Positions 31,826-44,479 of a stretch of DNA of 64,000 nucleotides are shown here, in pieces. How positions within the stretch are numbered: the stretch's first letter is position 1; each line of letters starts with the position of its first letter. Source of the stretch: Strongyloides papillosus (lineage: Eukaryota > Nematoda > Chromadorea > Rhabditida > Strongyloididae); contig SRSI01000031.1 of assembly GCA_005656395.1 (NCBI GenBank), positions 124,001 to 188,000 on the forward strand. The letters are read 5' to 3'. Below the pieces are notes generated by a model, which was not told the origin of the DNA, did not search any database, and saw nothing but the letters and a program-made list of their open reading frames with translations. A program made the translations under genes and the position numbers.

Positions 31826-32104
31826 TTACATATCATATATAACATGATAAAAATCTTTACTACTGTTATCTTTAGTAAAATTCATATCTTCTATTCTATT
31901 TTGACACTTAAAAAATTTCAAAATATAAAATAAAGAAATTGATAAAATAACAGATATGGCAATAAAAAGAACATACAATTGAGAGTCAGTATCCTTCATT
32001 CTCACCATATTTTGATACTTCAATGTTATTAAAAACAATAATAGAAATTTAAAACTTACATAAATCATTTGGATAGATATTTTTTTACAAGATTTAATTT
32101 CCAA
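31826..32104 (-). CDS. Small single-pass membrane protein
   Basis: A 92-residue open frame. It contains a sequence that looks like a 42 nt intron (32018-32059: GTAAGT...TTGAAG) whose removal keeps the frame and gives 78 residues (exons 32060-32104 and 31826-32017). In either form there is a hydrophobic helix (YVLFIAISVILSISLFYILKFF) and a polar C-terminal tail, so it is probably a membrane protein of about 8-11 kDa. No family recognised. It lies convergent with the end of the mucin-like gene, about 190 bp away. Expression is not proven from sequence. Confidence 0.4.
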   Translation of the reverse strand: MEIKSCKKISIQMIYVSFKFLLLFLITLKYQNMVRMKDTDSQLYVLFIAISVILSISLFYILKFFKCQNRIEDMNFTKDNSSKDFYHVIYDM

Positions 32105-32973
32105 TTTCTTTTTCTTTCAAAAAAGAACTGTATTTATTGTATTTCGGAAGGTAGATTGATACCTTTAAAAAAAATGATTAAAATCAAACAAATCTTTAAC
32201 ACAATTAGAAATTAGATGACATTGAATATTTGGGAAAAAAGATGTTGTAAAAAGTGTACTTTACAATGAAAAAATTTGATTTGTAATATATTTGGTAATT
32301 AAAGTTTTTTATTGGTGTAGAATATAATGAAAAAGACGATTTTTACATAAACATTTATGTTATTTTTATGAAAAGTATAGAAAAATAATGTTTCTTGAGA
32401 TGATGGGTCTTTTTAAAACTACAAAATAATATTGTTTGGTAACTTTTAATGTGAAAAAAAATCTTATCTGAAAATAAAAAATATACATGTAGTTGTAGAG
32501 TTAAACAAACTTTTAACGTTTATACAAAGAATTGCTAATATAAATAAATTACAATATAATAGTTTTAAATGTTTTTTTCTCAAAGTCAAATTATCTTTAA
32601 AATAATATTGACATTAAAATAATTTTTCCTATCCTAGAACAACTTAATTTTTAATGTACCGATTAACGGTACTATATATGCTTAATGTGATATTTACATA
32701 TACATATATTTTACTACTTTTTTATCTAATTTTTTTTTGAAATATAATATGAAAATCATTTTTATCTATTTTCTTTAAACATTTACCTCTACAACGCTAT
32801 TTGCAGTAGTTTCTTTATCAAAATAAATAATATCTTTTGTTTTTTATGTGTGTTAAAATTGTCCTTTTTATTGGTTAATCATATAACATATTTCATAAAG
32901 TTAGGATATTTACCACACAGAATATATTTTTATATTTTTTTCGTTTTATTATCATTTGCAATGAAGTATATTT
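32105..32973. other. Intergenic region, AT-rich
   Basis: No gene or structured element recognised upstream of the small membrane protein and downstream of the calponin-like gene. Confidence 0.5.
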
Positions 32974-35027
32974 TCAATAATCGTCACCAGTGAGACCACG
33001 AGTTTGGTATGGAAGTATTAATTTACAACGGATTTCTTCATCAAGTGTCATTGTATAACCGCCCTCAGATTCAACATATAAAGGACGAAAGGACCCAAAT
33101 TCTGAACCTGACCTTTTCTCTTGAACAGTTGCATCAAATAACATTGGTAAAATTGATTCTGATTCACGTGATGGTAAAACTATTGGAGTGTTTGTTCCTT
33201 GTATTTTTGATATAATCTGCCTTGGTTTATCAATAATACAACTACCTGCTTTATGACTTGTTGGAGCAAAAATTTTACTTATAAAACCATTACTTTTTTT
33301 ATCAAAAGTTGTAGCATTACCTGTTGAACAGGTAACATTTGTTATTTGTGAACGATTAGTACCAAATGGTGATGCTAATCTTTTATCTTTTATAGTTCCT
33401 TTAGCAAGTATTGGTATAATAGAATTAGACATATATAATTTATTATCTGAATTATACTTATGTGAATCTTTAACTTGATCAACAACAGGTCTAGTAAAAC
33501 CAAAGGATTTCATTCCTCTTTGTGATGCCATATCTGGGGTTGCTGAAGAAAGTAGTGGAATAACTGTATCTGAATGTACCAATCCTTGTACTAATTCTTT
33601 TTCACCATGTTTTATTTTTAATGATGCATCTCTTCTACACCCAAATCCACCCATACCCATTTGTGATTCTTTTGCTGGTCTCTGCTCGAATGGTACATCT
33701 GATGGAAGTTTTATTTGGCTAAATATAAAGTAGTAAATAATAATAAATATATAATAATAACTCACTTTTCTCTAACTCTTCTCGCATATCTTTTTGTTGG
33801 TGAGATTTTTTCTTCTTTTAATATTTCACACAATGTTTTTTCTTTCGGTGGCATTGGTATATCATTTAATTCTTTTTGCACTGAATTTATATGCTCCTTA
33901 TAGAAATCCATATTTTGTATAATATTTGTATCTTTAACTATTTCAGTTCTACGGACTTCTTTTGATTTTTCATTCTTATCGTTATTATTTTCATCTTTAT
34001 TATCTTTTTCTTCCTCCTCGTCTTCATTCTCCTCATTTTCTTCATCCTCTTCACCTTCCTCATCTTCATTTTTCTCGTCACTTGTTTCTTCAACATTTAA
34101 TTCCTCTTCTTTAACTTCTTCCTTTTCCTTAGTTGAAGGTTTTTTTGGTTTTTCATTGGTTTTTGAATCTTTTGGTTTCTTTGTCAAGTCATCTGACTTA
34201 GTATCTTTGTTTTTAATGGATTCGCTCGGTAATTTACCCTTTGTCACATCTTTTGAATCATTATCTTTATTTTTTACAGATTCATCCGATGGTTTTGCTT
34301 TTGTGGAATCACTAAATTTATTGATTCTATCCTTCACAGATACACTGGATGTCTTTGTTCTAGAATCAGTTGAAGTCTCTGTTTTACTCTCCGGTTTATC
34401 ATTTTTGTTCTCAACAGAGCCTTTACTTGGCTCAGCTTTTGAAGGCGTTTTTGTTTTTTCTTCTTCAACTTTTTTAGAACTTTTAGGAGTTTCTATTTTT
34501 TGTTCATTTTTTTCTTTCTCATTTTTAGCCAAATTTTTAGGATCATCAGATTTTAACTTATCACTTTCTTTTTTGGCTTTTTCATCGGGCAAATTATCAT
34601 TTTTAGTTGACTTTTCTTTTTCATATTTTTTATCTTCAATTTTGACTTCTTTTTTGTCTTCAGTTTTATCTTCTTTTTTTGTATCTTTTTTGTCTTCAGT
34701 TTTATCTTCTTTTTTTGTATCTTTTTTGTCTTCAGTTTTATCTTCTTTTTTTGTATATTTTTTGTCTTCAGTTTTATCTTCTTTTTTTGGATCTTTCTTG
34801 TCCTCAATTTTTTCTTCTTTTTTGTCTTCAATATTTTTTACTTCTTCTATTTCTTCTTCTTCTTCCTCCTCTTCTTCTTCTTCTCCCTCTTCTTCATCTT
34901 CATATTCTTCCTCCTCTTCATATTCCTCTTCTTCCTCATATTCTTCTTCTTCTAAACCCTCTTGGATCCTTTGTTTTCTAGCTTCTTCGGCTTTATATCT
35001 TTCATACCAAGATGATAGTGCTGACAT
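32974..35027 (-). CDS. Calponin-like repeat protein with acidic and Lys/Glu-repeat N-terminus
   Basis: Two exons, 33766-35027 and 32974-33718, with a 47 nt intron (GTGAGT...ATTTAG); 668 residues. The first 20 residues (MSALSSWYERYKAEEARKQR) are helical. A Glu-rich tract (EEEEYEEEEEYEEEEEYEDE) comes next, then four copies of a 12-residue EDKTEDKKDTKK repeat and a long Lys/Ser/Glu-rich disordered region. Exon 2 carries calponin-family repeats: IPLLSSATPDMASQRGMKSF-G, IIPILAKGTIKDKRLASPFG and ILPMLFDATVQEKRSGSEFG, resembling the actin-binding CLIK-23 repeats of UNC-87 and CLIK proteins in nematode muscle. Actin binding is inferred. The Lys/Glu-rich half is not usual for that family. Confidence 0.78.
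34650..34800. repeat. 36 bp coding minisatellite
   Basis: Four near-identical 36 bp units ('tcttcttttttt.gtat.ttttttgtcttcagttttat') encode the EDKTEDKKDTKK repeat of the calponin-like protein. Units differ by few bases, so copy number is probably variable between strains. Confidence 0.7.
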
Positions 35028-36454
35028 TCTTTAGATTTATTATATATACAAAATTGTTTGAACCTAAAATTAAAAATAGAATATTTCAAAAATGGATAAT
35101 ATATTAGAAATGACTTTAATTAAATATTTAGACATAAATTTCAATTACATGAGTACATACACTTTAGAAACTTTACGAAGAATAAACAAATGAAAATAAA
35201 AGTTGTTATTGGCAGATAAAAATACTTGATAAGTTAAGAGCCTTTCCTCAATACATTACATAAAAATAAAGAAAAAAATAATAAATGATAATAAAATAAA
35301 TATTCGTAGGTAGGATGAAATATATTCACAATTAAAAGTAAATGTGAAAAGAGATAATATTATTAAAAATTTTTAATAATCATAAAACTTTTTTCAACGA
35401 AAATATGCTAATTGGAAAATATTAATTGCATTTTGAAGGTGATAAAATATATTTGAAAAACATGTTTTAAAATGATGTATATGTGTTTCGAGCTATTGAG
35501 GGCACAAGTCAAAGTTAAAATATATTATCTTAACATTTAAGTGTTTCATAAAAATTGACAATAACCAATGATAATATATTATAAAGTATTTTGTTAACAG
35601 AATTATTTGCCTCCTTCTTTATTTAATGTCATTATATTTATCGCAACTGCTAAAGAAAAGATGATTTTTATCTCAAACATCGACATCATATATCACTTAC
35701 ATATCCAAATAACATTATATGACAAAACAACAGAGTATTATCTTGAAAACTAATAAAGAAATCAAAACTTATGATATTAATTTCATATTCATTATATTAT
35801 AAAACTTTTATATAAACTATTATGCTTAACACAATTAAAGTATAAAAAAATTTTATTTTATTGTAAATAAAAAGAAAGTTAAATATAATTAGATTTTTTT
35901 TCGATGTAATTTTATCTCTTATCTATAGAGTAAATTTTTTTTTTGTCAAAAAATTCTTTATTTTATTAAATCTAACTTTTATTTCAGTAAATAATGAGAA
36001 CAGATTTGTATTTTAAATTGTAGTGAATAAAACTTTTTTTTATCATCAATGTAGTATTTTAACCAATTAATAAAACACATGTACATAAATCATCTTAAAG
36101 TATTTTTAAATATAAGATATTAATGTTTATTGGAAATACAAAGTTGCATAAAATATGTTCCTACTACAGATATGTATCAAAAGACAGATCTTATTTTGCC
36201 TTAATCCGTGATCTAGTTTACTTTATACTTACAAATCTATTCATCTTCCTTCCCTTTTATCCCGTTTTTATAAAATATTACTTCTGTTTAATGTTTATCC
36301 TTTTTTATGGTTCACTTTTTGTACTAAAATAACATAAACTTATAAAAATGTTTCCAACCTACTTTTATAATTAACCTGTTTTAGAATCTACAAAGATTAC
36401 TATAAAAGGTAATATGTACCATATTACTATCACATATCTCTTCCAATTTTAAGT
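35028..36454. other. 1.4 kb region between calponin-like and collagen genes
   Basis: AT-rich, divergent promoters expected. The open frame at 36123-36332 is hydrophobic low-complexity without support. Confidence 0.5.
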
Positions 36455-37849
36455 ATGTCTTCACCGCATACTGCTACCATTGGAGCTATTGCTCTTTCCG
36501 GTATAACTGTTTTATTATGTCTTTACGGTATAACAACTATTCAATCATCAGTAAATTTGATGTGGAGTGAAATCGACACAGAAATGGATGCTTTCCGTGT
36601 TGCTACTGGAGATTTATGGAACGATATGGTTAAACTTGGTGCTGCTTCTCCATCTAACAGAATTAGAAGACAAGTATATGGAGGTTACGGTGCTGCAGGA
36701 ACTGCCGCACCAGCTCCATCAGGTGGTTACGGAGGATATGGAGCTGCTGCACCAACTCCATCAGGTGGTTACGGAGGATATGGAGCTGCTACACCAACTC
36801 CACCAGGTGGTTATGGTGGATATGGAGTTGGCCCACTTGTACCAGGCGTACCAGGAGGTCCAGCTGTTCCAGGAGCTCCACAATTTCCAGGAGTTCCAGG
36901 CGTACCAGGAGTGCCAGGTGGACCTGAAGCTGTATTCCCACCAGTACCAAGCGTACCAGGAGTTCCAGGCGTACCAGGAGTTCCAGGAGTACCAGGAGTT
37001 CCAGGAGTCCCACCAGTACCAGGAGTTCCAGGAGTCCCAGGAGTCCCACCAGTACCAGGAGTTCCAGGAGTCCCAGGAGTTCCAGGAGTACCGGGAGCTG
37101 TAATACCACCAGTACCAGGCGTACCAGGAGTTCCAGGAGTACCAGGAGCATTCCCTCCATTTATCCCAGGAGGAGTTCCAGCAGGGCCTGGTCCATTGTG
37201 TCAATGTGCCATTGAAAACCCATGCCCACCAGGACCAGCAGGACCTAAAGGAGAAAAAGGAATAGATGGGCTTGATGGATTACCAGGAAGACCAGGTGTT
37301 CCAGGACTAGACGCTGAAGAAGTTGAACAAACACCACCAGAGGGCTGCTTCAACTGCCCAATGGGACCACCAGGACCACCAGGCCCACCAGGATCACAAG
37401 GAGTTCGTGGACAACGTGGAGCTAGAGGAAATCCTGGTATTCCAGGAGTTAATGGCCAACCAGGATCAACAGGTGAAATGGGACCACTTGGACCACCAGG
37501 ACAAGATGGAAGAGCCGGAGCACCAGGAGAGAAAGGAAAAGATGGAGAAAAACCAGTTTCAAGAAAAGGACCACGTGGACCACAAGGAGAAATGGGACCA
37601 GAAGGACCACAAGGAGAAAGAGGACCTGATGGAACACCTGGCTTACCAGGACCTCGAGGACCACAAGGAGTACCAGGTTACACTGGTCCAGCTGGTCCTG
37701 ACGGCCCTGATGGTCCTCCAGGTCCACCAGGAAATCCAGGAACAGATGCCACATATTGTAAGTGCCCACCAAGAGAAGCAAAAGTTGGAGGACTTAAAGG
37801 ATCAGCTTATACACAAGAAAAAGGTTACAAACACCGTGTCCGTATATAA
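36455..37849 (+). CDS. Cuticle collagen
   Basis: 464 residues, one exon. The N-terminal non-collagenous domain has a membrane-anchor-like helix ([18 protein letters not shown], residues 10-27). A subtilisin-type cleavage site RIRR lies at about residue 70. [10 protein letters not shown] repeat region and a long [14 protein letters not shown] Gly-X-Y block follow. Cysteine clusters flank the main Gly-X-Y domains ([13 protein letters not shown]; and C-terminal CKC). The main triple-helical region runs from about residue 325 to 440 ([20 protein letters not shown]...). Nematode cuticle collagens are secreted by the hypodermis, crosslinked through these cysteines and assembled in the cuticle. The GVPG and GGYG expansions are unusually long. 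Codon usage is much richer in G/C than its surroundings. Confidence 0.95.
   Translation: MSSPHTATIGAIALSGITVLLCLYGITTIQSSVNLMWSEIDTEMDAFRVATGDLWNDMVKLGAASPSNRIRRQVYGGYGAAGTAAPAPSGGYGGYGAAAPTPSGGYGGYGAATPTPPGGYGGYGVGPLVPGVPGGPAVPGAPQFPGVPGVPGVPGGPEAVFPPVPSVPGVPGVPGVPGVPGVPGVPPVPGVPGVPGVPPVPGVPGVPGVPGVPGAVIPPVPGVPGVPGVPGAFPPFIPGGVPAGPGPLCQCAIENPCPPGPAGPKGEKGIDGLDGLPGRPGVPGLDAEEVEQTPPEGCFNCPMGPPGPPGPPGSQGVRGQRGARGNPGIPGVNGQPGSTGEMGPLGPPGQDGRAGAPGEKGKDGEKPVSRKGPRGPQGEMGPEGPQGERGPDGTPGLPGPRGPQGVPGYTGPAGPDGPDGPPGPPGNPGTDATYCKCPPREAKVGGLKGSAYTQEKGYKHRVRI
36840..37160 (+). repeat. 9 bp minisatellite coding Gly-Val-Pro
   Basis: Dozens of 9-base units of the type ccaggagtt / ccaggcgta / ccaggagtc inside the collagen gene. 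Variant third positions are mixed in clusters such as 'ggagtcccaccagtaccag', suggesting repeated unequal exchange of multi-unit blocks. Confidence 0.75.
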
Positions 37850-38299
37850 TTTAAATTATTTTCTTATTTAATATTATATTAAATATATTTTATTTAATTT
37901 GAAAGACAAATATATGAAATAAAAATTTTTCATTTTAATATTTATATTAATCAAAGACTTTTTAATAACAAGAAAAATTTTATCAGTAAAAACTATTTGA
38001 CAGAAATTAACTTTACTAAGTTTCAATTGTTTTAACAAATGCTTATACAATAATTAGAAGAAAAATAATTTTTTCAACTTCTTGAATAAAAAGTAATATG
38101 TTTTTACAAAAAATGAAATAATAATATATAGATATATATGCAGTAAAAGATTGTAGTTATGATATCCATGATAAAAGATATATTTAGAATACATTTAAGA
38201 ACGGAAATTGAAGATTTTGTTGGTTATAAAAGATAATTATATTTTTGTTTGTAAATTGTATTTTTAAAAAAATAATAATCATTTTTATATGCATAATAT
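37850..38299. other. Intergenic region between convergent genes
   Basis: 450 bp A/T-rich sequence between the 3' ends of the collagen and MATH genes. No other feature. Confidence 0.5.
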
Positions 38300-41200
38300 T
38301 TAGTAATTTCTACGGGAATTTTGATAAGAACCATTTGAAGTATTAGTATAATTTGTAGTCTGCCAATCCCATATATTACTTGTTGATTGTGATCCTTGGT
38401 TATAACTATTTTTCCCTATCCCAGTATGATTTATCACTGACCCTCCACTATCAGGTTGTGAATTGTATGAAGAGTACTGTGTTGGTTGCTGTGAAGACTG
38501 TGGCTGCTGTGAGGATGATTGTCCTTGTTGGACCTTACTGACACTATCGGATTTTGGCAAGTACCTATGATTAGTTGCTGTTCCTTGCTGGGGAGTTGCA
38601 CTTTTTGATTGAAAAGACGGAATATTCCGATTTGTAGTAGTATTCCATGACATTGTATTATTATACCAATCTTGTGTGTTTATACTATCACTCTGATTTG
38701 ATGGTCCTCCATATGGTAAACGACGATAATTATTAGTGGAAGATGCATTAGAATATGGTGAAAAGTTATTTGCCATTCCTGTTTCTCCACGTACCCCATC
38801 ATACATGGAATTATAACTCATATTTTGACTACCTTTTACCAAATCTTTCGATGGCGTACCATAATTTGTGTTGATTTTTAGTAAATCAGATACCTCTATA
38901 TCTTCCTCTGTTGTCCAAATATTACTAAGAGGTTCTCTTGATATACCAAAGTCAAAGGGATCTTTTGGAAAATCATACGTCATATTATCTTTACTTTTTT
39001 TAGGAGTTTCGTGGAATATCGAGGTAATTTCGTGTGTTGATGATAATGGATTCCATACACCCCATATATTATCGGGTTTATCATTATTATTATATTCATT
39101 AATGCTGCTATCGTCTTTAATAACCTGAGAACTATTTCTTGAGGTTGATCCTGAGTTATCACTGACATTTTTAAAATTATTAGGCTTTACACCAATAGGG
39201 GTTATACTTGAATTCTCTGATCTTGAAGGTTTACTTTCATATGAAGAGTTATTAATTGGACTGAAGGAGTATATTAAGTTATTAGAGGATGATGGAACAT
39301 CTTTTGAATATGTAGATGCTGGAGGACGAAATGCAGATTTTTCAGAAATATTATTTGTAAAAGTAGGATTTGTTGAAGATAAACCTCTAGTAGGTGTACC
39401 GTAATTTGGCATTGGATTATTTGGCTGCCTATTAATCATTGTAGCAGGCACGACTTTTGGAGGAGTTGCCTTCTTTTTTGGAAGTGGTAGTGGTTCAGCT
39501 TTTGGTAGAAGAGGAGGTTTAGAAATTTTAAGTTTGCCAATTTGCGATATATTCTTACCACTAGATATTTGAGCTGAACGATTTTCAAAGTCATTTTTGA
39601 TTGTTGTTATTTGTTTTTCTATATTAGCAATATACTCCTCAAACAATTTAATATTATTTTTTACAATTTCTTCATTCGTAAATTCTTTTTGTTTTTCTTT
39701 CCAACTATTTAGTTCAATCTCGGCTTGTTCTTTAGCCCTATCATAGAATATTATACCATTATCAGCAATTTTTTCAACAAGACTTATTTCAACTCTTTTA
39801 CATCTTTCCATTAATGTGTTTACCTCTTTTTCATTTGCTTTCTTTTGATCGTTTAATTGTTTTTCAAGTTTTTTAACTAAATTATTCCTTTCTTCCGCTA
39901 ATTTTTGTAAATTTTTATAACTTTCTTGGAGACTATTATAATCAGTTTGGAACTTCTTCTTTAAATCGTTAATGCTTTGTATCTCTCTTTTCAATTTAGC
40001 AACTTCCTCCTCAGAAGTCTTCTTATAACCATTATATTCCTTTAATACATTTTTATAAAGTGCATTTGTTGTTCTGTTACTTTCTATTGCCGTTTCATTT
40101 ACCTTACATTTTTCTGTTAATATTTTACATTCTGTCTTCAAGCTTTTTATCATCTCCTTAACAGAAGCATTTTCACTACTTAAAGCAGCTATTTCTTCAG
40201 ACAGCTTTTTCTTCTCAATAACAGTATCTCTCAAGTCTTTATGAAGCTCTTCGTTTACATCGTTAGCAAGACTACATTTTTTTATATAAACAACTTCTAT
40301 CCATTTCCATCGACTATATAGATGTGCCAGTATATCGCATATTCTTGCCGGAACCAACATAAAACTGGATTCTGAATTCAGATATTTATCATCGAAACAA
40401 TCTTCATCAACATAATTATCTTTTTCTTTACCAAACATATTTCTTTTAACAGTATCATTAGTATTGGCATTAAGTAAATGGCAGGCCTCAATAAAAGCAT
40501 GATTAATAGTTTCTTCAAAACTTTGTTTATTCTCAACCATACTTTTGATATCCTCCTCTGATGGATCACAACGAAATTTGCTCATTTTAGTGTCTAAATC
40601 TGCAAGCAACTTGAAGAAATTTTTTCCTTTTTGATTGAGATCCGGATGTCTAGATTTCCACATACCAATCATATTCTTTTTCAGAAACTCACTTAATTTA
40701 GCCATATCTTCTTGCTCTTTAACTCTTTCGTCAATACAAAGTGATCTGGGAATCTTATGATAAGCTTCAAATGTCTGTCCCTCAGGTACCTCAGGCCACC
40801 ATTCATAATTATGATCATTATTATAAATAACATTTTCCATATACCTTGATGTTGTTGGAGCCATGTCTTTCTCTTCAATTTGTATACGTGAACAATTATT
40901 CATTTGAAAGTTCACTGGAGTTAAGAAATTCATAGGATGTGGTTTGTCTAACTTATTTGTTCTAAATGAAAGTAGTGTTTGGTTGTCAAATCCTTTATTT
41001 TCCCATGTGAATGGTGGTAATGAATTTATATTCATCCATGATGGATTATTTTGACTTTCGCCACTATACTCATTAATGTTATTTCGAAGGATTGTTTTTG
41101 TTGTAAAATCTTGGTAAACTTCATATTCTATTCTGGCCGTTTGTTTAATTACTTCCAATCTTTGACTATTATAACTACTCACATTTGTGTCCCCTTTACA

Positions 41201-42422
41201 ATATTCATTGTTCGGATATCCATAAACCGAAAGAGATGATTTGCGAGAATGAGGCCCTGAAGATGACTCAGGATTAAGAGGTTCTTGAGCCGAACGAACT
41301 GTATTATCTTCTAAATTATCATTATAACCACATGATTCATTAACAAAATTTGATGAATTATTAGATTGAGGAGACAATGAACAGAGACAACTTGGGGAAG
41401 TACATGCAGTATCCTCTTCATCATTATCTTTCGAATTATTGCTTTTAGTTTGGAGAGAAGAACGTCTAGAATTTCGTACATCACCATTCCTTACACCAGG
41501 CATTTGAATACCAAAGTGTTTTGCTTTATTAACAACTTTTTTAATTGAACTAGTTGATATGGCTTGTTTAAGAGCAGACGTTGAAGCATTTTTAAGTTCA
41601 TGACAACCAGAATTTGACATACTTTCAATTCTTTTTATATTTTCACTAATAGCAACCTGAGATAATCTTGATTTTTGTTCCTCTATTTTTGCTTTTAACT
41701 TACGGCATCTATTACCACAAAGGGCTGACGACCTTCCATTGGCTTCTATAGCTTTATCAACATTTCCACGTTCCAGTTGTAATTCAGCTATTTTTAAAAG
41801 ATCAGTACCTTTACGCCAAAAAGTTTGATAATCCATTAAATTCAGAGCTTTTTTAGCAGTTATTTCTACCTGAATTTGAATTGCTCCATCAACGAGATAA
41901 CCATTATTTTCATCAACAATTTCTACCCACTTAGCAAAAGCCGAATACCCCCAATCTGTTTCTGTTACATTATATTGATGACCCATCAGTTCCCGTGTTA
42001 TAGGATTTCCGGTATTAGCGAGATTTAATATTCTCAAGCAAGCTTGCGCTTCTACCGACCATTCATCAGAATATGAATCTGTAGTACAATGCACAAATAT
42101 GCCAAGAGTAAAGTCTGAAGGTCGTAAATTTTCTTTCTTACTATCTTTATTTTTACCGTCACTATGCCGACGCATAGCCATTACTCTCCTAAAATAGGTT
42201 AAAATAACATATATTTTTTGTAGAAATAAATAAAACTAACCAGTAAGTATGATCAACATAATAGGGAACACTTTTAACAGTATCATCTAATGAAGTAAAA
42301 TTAGAAATACGAAAATTTATGACAAATTTGTATGCATCGTCATATGAACTTCCAGTTGAAGTTTCAGGTGTGTCGTTTTGTGATACATTTGAAACCGATC
42401 GACTAGGCGTTGAATTAACCAT
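38300..42422 (-). CDS. Large MATH-domain coiled-coil protein
   Basis: Two exons, 42241-42422 and 38300-42188, with a 52 nt intron (GTTAGT...ATTTTAG); 1,356 residues. About residues 30-185 form a MATH/TRAF-like domain resembling that of USP7: FVINFRISNF...YWRVMAMRR, then LGIFVHCTTDSYSDEWSVEA and WGYSAFAKWVEI with a final strand near QIQVEI. The catalytic ubiquitin protease domain of USP7 is absent. A Ser/Asn-rich linker and a helical region follow, then a long coiled coil at about residues 690-920 (KKLSEEIAALSSENASVKEM..., KLKREIQSINDLKKKF). The C-terminal 400 residues are Ser/Asn/Gln/Pro-rich and disordered. The MATH domain probably recruits a partner while the coiled coil oligomerises. No orthologue name could be fixed. 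Confidence 0.8.
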
Positions 42423-42894
42423 TTTTATTTTTCAATAGTTTGTATATTACTTTCCTTTTGATAAGTATTAATGGTTATTTCTAGAAAAACTAAAAATTTA
42501 CTATGAAAATAATAATACAAAAAATAATGATCCAAATCTATGATTTGTCCTTTAAAAAAATAATTAAATATAAAAATTTCGTCATACAATTTGAGAAAAA
42601 TTCAACATTAATTGATGACTTTAAGTGGGTAGAAAATAATAATAAAATCTAATTATAAAAGAATGTAAAAAATATTATTTTAAAATAAAAAATTAGTGTT
42701 ATATTGATGATGATTAATAATTTATATATAAAAATAAAAAATTATGTGGAACAGTAAATGTTATAGTTGGCATGAAAATGCAATCAAAAAGTATCTTAAT
42801 ACAAATAAAAAAACACAATTCAAAGTCAACATTTCTAATTATGATATTTTAAAGCCATTTACAACATAATTTCGCAAATCACTACTCAACGATA
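42423..42894. other. Upstream region of the MATH gene
   Basis: AT-rich; would contain the MATH gene promoter. No other feature. Confidence 0.5.
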
Positions 42895-44405
42895 AGATGA
42901 CCGGATTTTATGCTTTTTCGCGCATTTTGGCGGGTATGACGCATTTTTATAACTTCAGGGCGCATCGTAAAAGTGATATTAAAACATTTTCTATTGTTAT
43001 TTTTATTAAAAATTAGGTATTATGCTATTCTAAAAATTCCAATTTCGAAGGTGTTTTTCACCTCAAAAAATGCCTAGAAATGGCACTTTACAGGAGCTAC
43101 CACGAGATTTAAAAAAACATGAGATAGGTCTCATTCGACTCCTAAATTTCTTATCTATAAGATATTTTTTTAAGAAACATTTCCAGAGAGCGGAAAGTGT
43201 TATGAGACAAAAAGTAAGTTTACTTCAAAAAAGCAACAAATTTTAAGGTAAAAATTATGAAAAAAATAGCTGTTTAAGTTATGAAACATACTTAAAATTA
43301 AAGATATATACTATAAAACTTTTAAAAAATGCAAACAATAAACATTTAAAAAATACCAACAAGCTCTTTATCAAAACAAAGAGATTTTTGACTAAAAATG
43401 CTAACAAATGTTAGCTATAAAGGCATAAACAATTAATTTCCCTTAATTATGTGATTTAATTACCTACCTCAATATGTCTAAAAAAATAAAAAGATCTTAA
43501 ACCCGTTGTATCAATTTAAATATGCTATTAGACGAACAAAAAGAAGAAATAAACTTTCTAAAAGACTTAGAAGCTTTTATCTAAGAAGTAATTATGCATT
43601 ACTGATGATTAAACAAAAACTCAGTAAAATGTTTTGAATATCTACATTGAAAATATAAAAAAATCTCCACAAATATTCAGCTGTTGTTAAAGTATTCAAT
43701 CTACCACTGAAATACCATGTTTTGGTTGATTTTTTTAGTGATTATGGGACTTCTTGTTATTTCAGTGAACAAGAAACTGAAAGTTTACATGCTCGCCTTA
43801 AGAACTATTCAAGTTGTTTTCGTTATATCACTTGTAATATCACAAAACAGTACAAAATAATGTTTTATTTAATGAGAGCAGCAAAAAATTGTCATGAGTC
43901 TAGAAATTGGTAATTTCCCCAAAATTTCAGCATTTTTTTACTCTTAGATATTAACTATATAAATTAAAATGATGAAAAAACTACGTAAAAATTATGTTTC
44001 TCATTTCTTATCGTTGAAAATTTGGTACTTTTTAAAGTAAACTTACTCCTCGTCTCATAACTTTTTTCACTCCCTGAAAATGTTCCTTAAAAAAATATGT
44101 TGTAGATAAGAAGTTTAGGAATCGAATGAGACCTATCTCATATTTTTTGAAATCTCGTGGTACACCCGTAAACTCCCAAAAAGTGCTATTTTGGGTATTT
44201 TTTTAGGTAAAAAACACCTTCAAAATTGGGATTTTTAAATTTAAAAAAAAGCGTAATACCTAATTTTTAGTAAAAATAACAATAGAAAAAGTTCTAATAT
44301 CCCTTTACGATACGCCTCGAAGATATGAGATTTAACAAAAACGTTGCGAAAAAGCGTCATTTTTGCAAAATCCCGTTTTTAATACTGCGTGTTACCGGTG
44401 TGACT
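42895..44405. mobile_element. DNA transposon with about 350 bp imperfect inverted ends
   Basis: The left end (about 42899-43255) and the reverse complement of the right end (about 44020-44403) align over their length. Shared pieces include ACCGG near the tip, 'ctattgttatttttattaaaaattaggtatta', 'ctaccacgagatt', 'gagataggtctcattcgactcctaaa' and 'tatgagac...gtaagtttact'. The middle (about 43500-43916, plus strand) is coding-like but broken. A frame ending at 43913 reads SEQETESLHARLKNY...FYLMRAAKNC, which has the look of the region around the last catalytic Glu of a DDE transposase. The element is inactive as it stands. Family not identified. Confidence 0.72.
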
Positions 44406-44479
44406 ATGAAAGCTAGAATTTAAAGTTAGTATAACAATTTGGTTATAAGATATAAAACTGTAGTATGAAATAAATCATT

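Noticed and set aside
34156..35034. 292-residue plus-strand Ser/Phe-rich frame
   Set aside because: Antisense to the Glu/Lys-rich exon of the calponin-like gene; Glu/Lys codons read as Ser/Phe on the other strand.
36123..36332. Hydrophobic 69-residue frame upstream of the collagen gene
   Set aside because: Composition is that of AT-rich non-coding DNA (Phe/Leu/Ile/Tyr) with no splice or homology signal.
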